DNA from: Cyanoderma ruficeps
Lineage: Eukaryota; Chordata; Aves; Passeriformes; Timaliidae
Assembly: GCA_008694505.1 (NCBI GenBank)
Contig: VZDJ01000063.1
Location: 1,392,721-1,456,720, forward strand
Reading direction: 5' to 3'
Length of the DNA: 64,000 bases
Positions within the stretch are counted from its first letter, which is position 1, and the number at the start of each line of letters is the position of its first letter. Shown here piece by piece: positions 57,608 to 64,000 of this stretch. The notes beneath the pieces were generated by a model that did not search any database, was not told where the DNA came from, and saw only the letters and a program-made list of their open reading frames with translations. The position numbers and the translations under genes were made by a program.

Positions 57608-58494
57608 GTAAAACCACCTCCTCGAGCTCTCTCCCAAGGATGGTTTTTTTGGGGCGGAATTGTTTCGTTCTCGGTGTTTCTCGGTGTTTCGTTCTCGGTG
57701 GTTTTCGGTGGGGAGGGAAAAAAAAAACCAGCGAGGTTCGTGTCCCGGGCAGGAGTTTGGTGAGGAGTTTGGGGCTGGTTTTACAGGCGGGGTTTGTGCG
57801 GCTCCAGGAGGGTTTTGTGCTCTGGAATAACATCGTCGCTGTCCTGGGAAATAAAACAAACCGGCCGAGGTTGTGGGGCAGCGTTCGTGGTGTAAAATCT
57901 GCTCCTCTGCTGAGGGATGTGCCGCGGGTTGTAAATCTGCTTCGAGGACTCGCGTTTCTCGGGAGAGGCTGACAAAGAGCCGGTTTGGGTTTGTTGTGTT
58001 TTTTTTCTTTTCTCCCTCCCCCCCATCTTTTCCTGTAAATCGAATCCCCGGCGGACTGAAGTTCGACTTGGTCGGGAAAATGTGATTTTTCAAAGTGTTC
58101 TTTATTCGCCTATCCTGCTAGGAGAGGAATGAATTGTGAAATGAGGAACTCCAGGGGTGGGAACCCTGTGGCCGTGTGGGGAGTGCAGTGGGACTTCCCT
58201 CTTTAGGGGGCACAAAAAAATGAGTTTTATGGGATGTTTATGGAGCCGGTAATGCCCGTGCTGGAGCACGACCTGCTGTCTGTAAAGAAAAGGAAGAAAA
58301 ACCGTGGAGGATTTGCTGGAAGCACGGAGTGGCCGCTCTTTTATTTCTCTTAGTCGCAGGGATCTTCTTTTGGAGTTTTGTGGGGTTTTTTTGCTGGTTT
58401 TTTTTTTTTNTTATTCTTTCTTAGAGAGCAGAACTTAATTCTGTTTGGTGATTCCTCAAAGCTTGGGTGCTGCTCCTCCAGGGGCCCCGTTATG

Positions 58495-58630
58495 CACTGA
58501 AAAGGAACATTTTACAGAAAAGGAATATTTCACAGAAAAAGAATATTTCACAGAAAATGGACATTTCACAGAAAAGGAATATTTTACAGAAAAGGAACAT
58601 TTCACAGAAAATGGACATTTCACATCCCTG
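58495..58630. repeat. 18-bp minisatellite, about 8 copies
   Basis: Copies of cagaaaaggaatatttca with aacat/gacat variants. The repeat length is a multiple of three, so it keeps frames open on both strands. Confidence 0.92.
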
Positions 58631-61189
58631 CTGGGCTCCCCAGCGGCAAAACAAACCGGGGGTGAAACCCGAGCCCGGCTCCAGGGCGGCCCCAGCTCTC
58701 CTGGGATGGCCGGGCGGAGCTGGAATCGCTCCATCCCCTCCTCCACGCAGGGTCAGGCTCGGTTTTAGCCAGCCGAGCTCCGGGTTTAGGTCGAGCTCAC
58801 ACTTCCTGTGCTCGGGGGGCAGCACATCCTCCTCAGGCACGAACAGTAACTTATTTATTAACGACGGAATTAATGATGGCAGCAAAGCCCAGCGGCGTTG
58901 GGCGCCTCGCCCCGGCGGGTTTTACCCGCGGCCGTGACAGAAACTTCCCTCTCCCACCAAAAAACCAGATTCGCGGGTTTTCTCTGCCCGCTCACACGCT
59001 CCGATAAAAGTAAAACCAAAATCACTTTAGCGCGGGTTGAGCCGTGATTTGCCGAGGACGTGCAGCGCAGCCCGGGATGAGAGAGGAGCCCTCCCTGTTG
59101 GGATCCAGCTGTGCCCGCCTCTGTTCGCCGGCGGGGGGGTTTAATTACACACAAATTAACGCGGGTCCCCATCCCCACGGGACATCCCGGCGCAGGGCGG
59201 TGACACCCAGCACGGCCGAGACGCTTCGGGGGAGTTTCTTTTGTCCCCTGGTCTCCTTTCCCCTCTGTGTCCCCATCCCTTGTGACTGAGGGCCACCTCA
59301 GCAGCCCAATTATCCCCTAATTAGTGCAGCATCGCTGTCCTTCCCGCACTCCTGCCGCAGCTCACCGTGTGAGGGGTCAGTCCTGCTAAAGGCGCCCCTC
59401 AATCCCTGAATTATCACTTTATTTCCCTTTTCCCCCTTCCAGAGTGGGAGCCCTGGTGGCCGCTGTCACCAGGATGAAGCCGGGGTGGTTTTGTTTGATG
59501 TGGAGAGGCAGCAAAGCCCCTCCCGCGGGCATTGAAGCCCCTCATTAATGGCCTGCCCTGCCTTGGAGGTGTTTCCCCGCTGTTTGCGGGGACTCCTCCC
59601 GCTCGCAGGCAGATAAATAATTCAATCCCGTGCCCTGGGGATGTGTGGCTGCTAAAAGCCGGAGTTTACAATGAAAGGGAAGCGCGGAGAGGGGTCTGAC
59701 TCTGCCCATGTGGCTCCAGCCTGTTCCCCCTCCCCGGGGAAATGCGGTTTATTTATGTGCTGACACTCCTGGCGGGGCTTGAAAACAGATGGGGCGCAGA
59801 GAAACGTGTCAGAAACCAGCCCGGCAGCTCCAAGCTGCATTTTAACAATAACTCACCTTCTCTTTTTCGAGCTGGAAGACCATTTCCTCCAGCAAACTTC
59901 ATTACGTGGCTGCTTGTGTGCAGTGAGTCACTGAAAATAACTATTTTCTTCCAGATCGTGTTGAACGAACAATTCATTCCAGAGAGGACAGGGAGACTTT
60001 GTTTGGAAAGCAGGGCCTCCCCAAGGAAGGGAGATGCAGAGTTACCTGCCCAGGAGGGGGAATCTCTCCACATTTCCGAGGTGGGAGGTGCTGCAGGGCT
60101 CTGTTCTGTCCCTCGCCGCCTGTTCCATGGGATATTTCCCCCGCTGCTCAGCTCAGTGGGCAATTCCTGGCCTTTTCCACATGTACAGCCCTTCTCCTTC
60201 CCCCTTCTCTGCCACGTCCTTTGCTGGGGTTGCTGCCCATTTTTTAGGAAAATTAATCCACCAACACCAGAGGTTTATGTCCCAAAAGGAGACAGAGGAG
60301 TCCTCTGACTTTGTTCCAATGACGGGAGAGGCCATGGGCCATTTCCCCTGGGGTCTCTCAGATTTTTGGGGGATGCAGCCTCCTATTTATCCCAATTTCC
60401 CAGCCCCATTTCCCTCTCTCTGAGGCACTTGAGAGTTTCAGACTTCCCAGAGTGCCCAATACCTAAAATTCCCCTTTAATGTATAACCCCCTTTTTAATT
60501 TTTAATTCTTATGGAACTTATGGGTTTTCCCCATCGTTTCTTTCATCTTTCAATATCCAGTTTGATTTATCAGCAAACCCACAGTTCGTTTGTAAAGGCA
60601 AATATCTCCTTTTCCACTCATCAATCAGTGGAATCCTTCCCATTGTTTCTTTTCTCTCTCAGTGCTGGTTTTATCTCCCAGCAGACCCAGAGTTTGTTTG
60701 TAAAGACAAATCTGTCATTCTTCTCACCGTCCTTTGGAGGTTCCTGCCTGTGGGGTGTGGGGTGTGAGTCCTGGGGCTGATTTTGGTTTGTTTCTCTATT
60801 TTGGGTTATTTTTCTGGCTCTGCTCCCCTCGGGGCCGGGTGCTGATGTGTGACCAAAGGTGTCAGCTGCGTGACCTGAGCAGGAGGAGCTGGCACTCGCC
60901 CTCTCTCGGCTGCCAGGGCTATTTCTGGCATTAATAGGATTCACCACGGAGAGCTGGTTTGACTTCTGGCTCCCTCATCCTGCCCTCATCCGGCGCTCCT
61001 GGAGCTCTGAATCCCTCCCTGAGCACTCCAGGCTCTAGAGGTGCTGGTGTTTTGTCACCCCGGCTGTTTTGGGGTGAGGCTGTGGCAGCATTTCACACCT
61101 TCCCCACCCTGTTCCAGCCCCGGGGAGCTGCTGGGGTGTGAGGATCCCTCTGAGCCTTTCCCCTCTGAGGGAGCTTCATCTTCAACAGG

Positions 61190-61570
61190 GTGCTGCTGGA
61201 GAACGAGGCTGTGAGGGCTGCTGAGTGCAGCTCCAGGGATGGAATTCTGGCTCCTCGGCCTTTTTTCTCTACCTGGAAGTGAAATTGTAGATGATTTTAG
61301 TAGGGAGGTGATGTAGAAACAGTTTTTTATTTAGGAGCCTTCAAGGTGGTGCTGGAGAACGAGGCAGTGAGGGCTGGTGAGTGCAGCTCCAGGGCTGCAA
61401 TTCTGCCTCTTTGGCCTTTTTTCTCTACCTGGAAGTGAAATTCAAGATGATTTTAGTAAGAGTGGGTTTTAATTTGGGGGTCTTCGGGGTGGTCCTGGAG
61501 CACAGGGCTATGAGGGCAGCTCCAGGGCTGCAATTCCGCCTCTTTGGCCTTTTTTCTCCACCTGGAAATG
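61190..61570. repeat. About 150-bp tandem repeat, 3 copies
   Basis: Three copies start near 61191, 61350 and 61493, each with gctggagaacgaggctgtga (or variant), then gcagctccagggctgcaatt, then ggccttttttctctacctgg. The third copy is shortened. Confidence 0.85.
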
Positions 61571-64000
61571 ACTGAACTGCCCTGAAACCTCTCCAAACCT
61601 CCAACACGGACAGAAAACCCCATCTGGGGCTCCCCGCAGCTGGATTCACCCCCAGATGTGCTTTGGCAGAGCTTTCCTTGCTCTGTGATCAGTTCTTCCC
61701 CAGGTCCTGGGGCCTGGCCAGCAGTGGGGTTCTCAGCAAGGGAAGGAAGGATGGATTTGCTGCTCTAGAGGATTAGGGCTGCAGCCCTTGGGACTCAATC
61801 CCTGCCTGGCTGGTTAAGCCAGGCTGTCCCTTGGCAGGGGCAGTGCAGGGCGTTTGCACAGGGACACTCACACGTTTCTGCCTCCCAAACCATTTCAGCA
61901 GGAGTGGGGAGGTTATTGCAGCTGCTTTATGAGGACAAAGGGGTAAAAGGGGAACCCACGCCCCCAGCAACTCACGGGCAGAGGGAATTCAAAATTCTGT
62001 GTCCTAAATGTGCCTCCAGGGCCCTTCATCCTGGGCCAGGGGGCCTCTCTGGGTGTCCCTCCCCTCTGCAAAGTCCCCGCCTGAAGATTTTGGGGTCCTG
62101 AGGAGCTCAGGCTCCTCTCAGAGCTCCTTTTATCCCCAGAGCATGAGGGGATGTGTCAGTGCAGCGTGCTTGGGCAGACCTCGGGCTCTGTTTGGGTGTA
62201 GTGGAACCATCTGACAACTCAGGGTGAATCATGTGCTCCAAAAGCCTCTTTAGAGTGAGTCCTTTGCACTCAGAGCTCAGCTTTCTGCCAGTTTGGGCCT
62301 TTATTTTTTGCCTGTAGCTGGCACAGAAACTCTGCCGGGGTGGGAAAAGGGCCTCAGGTGCCTGCTGAGCATCATGTGAGAGGAGCTGCTGCTTCAGGAT
62401 GTTATTAAGCCCTCTCAGAGCACAAAATTAATGAAATAACGCTGCATTTAGGCACAGGTGGGGATGACTTCATCCTGCACTGAAAGATGGATAACTCTGG
62501 GATGGGCCACGGCAGTGTCTGGCTTTACAAGAAGTGAAAATGGAAGTGGCAGAGATAATTTAGGGAGTCTGGGTGGAATTGGGCCTTGCTGTTCACACTC
62601 GAGCTCTTCCTGTTGGTGGGTAAAGGTGGCAAACTCTGCAGTCAAAAATTCCACGTCCTGGCCACTCTGGACATCAGCACCTGCTTTAAATGAAGAGTTT
62701 GTTGAAGGAGAACTCCCATGGGTGCTGTTGGTCAAAAAAAAAACCCCAAAAACAACCAAAAAACCCCGTTTTGCTGTCTTTGAGAGCAGAGGAAATCATT
62801 TTTTCTTTGCTTGGGGCCTGGTGCTTTCTGCTCCTCCAAAGGCCTCCTTGAACAACAACAAATAAACCAGCAAACCGGAGGAGAGGCTGGCTGGCAAATT
62901 CCAGTTCCCATCTAATTAAGGTAATGTCAGAAAGCTCAGCAATCCTGCAGGGCCTCCAGCATGGCCTGATGCAATTAGGCTGCTGCAGAGCTTTGGTCCA
63001 GGGTCCTGGCAGGGAGGAACAGTGAATTCCTCTCATCCTGGGAGCACCAGGGCTCCTCTTGCTGACCCCGTCAGAGCTGGGCCTTGGGCAGGGGCCACAG
63101 CTCTGCAGAGAGAGAAATTGGTGTAAAGAGCCTCAAAAATATCTCTCTAAGAGGATGAGTCCCGAAATCAAACACTGATGGTGGGTCCAGCTCGTCAGAG
63201 CAGTGCACAAAGGGAGATCAGAGGGAAGAGCCTCAACGCCATCGTTCCAGCAGGGTGATTCTCTAAATCCAGTGATAAGGGTGAATTCAAACTCTGCAAG
63301 TGGATGTAGAGAAGGGATCTGTTTCCTGAAGGGTCACAGGATCGACTGAGAGATGAGATCGAGCAGGGCAGGCCCTCCTTGCTAAAAAAAAATGATTTTG
63401 TCCATTTTTTCAAACGTGCAATATTTTAACCTCAGAGAGGTCAAAACTAACCTCGTACGTCCCAGGCTGTGATTTGCCCGTGGAACTCTGCTGGGATGTC
63501 CTGCAGCCCCTAAAACCTTGCTTTAAAAATCTTCTCCTGCCCTGCAAAGTCTTCCAGGGTAAGACAAAAACATCCCACAAAGCTGTGCCTGGAGCAACCT
63601 GGGCTGCAGCTCCCTCCAGGTGCAGCTGCTGCTCTTCCCCACGGCAGGGACAGGTAAAAGGGGCTTTTTTTGGAGCACAAAGCTGCGTTAATGTGAACAG
63701 GATTAAGCTTAGCTCCGCCATAATCCGAAATAATGTCTGTTCTGTACAGCAAACCCCACGCCAGGCTGCTTTTCCTCTGAAAAATTCCGGGTTTGGGAGA
63801 AGCCTTGGTGAGGAGCTGAGCCCTGAAAATTCTAAGCTTGGGCTGAGCAGAAACCAAAGCACAGGGGAAGCAGAACACTTGACCAAACACGTTTGTTCCC
63901 AGAAGTTTCGGGTTTTTTGGGGTTTTTTTTTGAGTTTTGTTGTCTAAAAGGAGCTGAGACCTGTGCGAGGGTGGGTGTTGTGACACCTGCAGCCCCAAAT

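Larger units (their letters stand above)
57608..64000 (+). other. DIXDC1 intron 1 (5' part)
   Basis: No further coding exon is recognisable. The interval contains an 18-bp array, a triplicated block near 61.2-61.6 kb, a single N in a T run (58410) and unique DNA. A consensus AP-1 site TGAGTCA occurs at 59924-59930 inside a complex AT-rich stretch (about 59870-59980) that could be regulatory. The large mammalian DIXDC1 intron 1 is consistent with this. Confidence 0.65.

Overview
This window is vertebrate nuclear DNA from a bird, most likely a passerine. The signs are compact intron-exon genes, four avian-type CR1 LINE 3' ends, solo LTRs, many GC-rich minisatellites and CpG-island promoters. 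Gene order and orientation match the human 11q23.1 block ALG9 - FDXACB1 - CRYAB - HSPB2 - C11orf52 - DIXDC1. In birds this block usually sits on a microchromosome. The species and chromosome are inference. Homology calls rest on family sequences I remember, not on a search.

Layout. 1-8074 is flank beyond the 3' end of ALG9, with an assembly gap (1568-1750) and minisatellites but no gene I can support. 8075-27528 (minus) is a complete 15-exon ALG9 (599 aa). 28592-31872 (minus) is a complete 5-exon FDXACB1 (611 aa) with one GC-AG intron. 31873-35723 has no intact gene: it holds a CR1, a dispersed repeat and a truncated second copy of the HSPB2 3' end. 35724-38596 (minus) is CRYAB (174 aa) and 40549-43056 (plus) is HSPB2 (181 aa). 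These two are head-to-head across about 2 kb of shared promoter DNA. 43057-47798 is repeat-rich and carries a solo LTR. 47799-53194 (plus) is the C11orf52 homologue (117 aa, four exons). 53195-57547 has a CpG island and exon-like pieces that no recognised gene explains. 57548-57607 is the first coding exon of DIXDC1, and the rest of the window is its first intron.

How the genes relate. ALG9 adds mannose to the lipid-linked N-glycan precursor in the ER. FDXACB1 joins a BMT5-like methyltransferase-type domain to an anticodon-binding fold. CRYAB and HSPB2 are small heat-shock proteins of muscle, heart and lens. C11orf52 looks like a lipid-anchored tyrosine-motif protein. DIXDC1 is a Wnt/Dishevelled-pathway scaffold. 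They form a conserved syntenic cluster rather than a single pathway; only CRYAB and HSPB2 share function and regulation.

Exon boundaries were set by eye from splice consensus, reading phase and similarity to the human proteins. Every exon chain closes in frame. No convincing new biological system is present. The best leads are a duplicated HSPB2 tail with an unchanged coding part, the motif architecture of C11orf52, minisatellites abutting 3' splice sites, a hairpin-forming array in ALG9, and a cryptic exon-like block upstream of DIXDC1.
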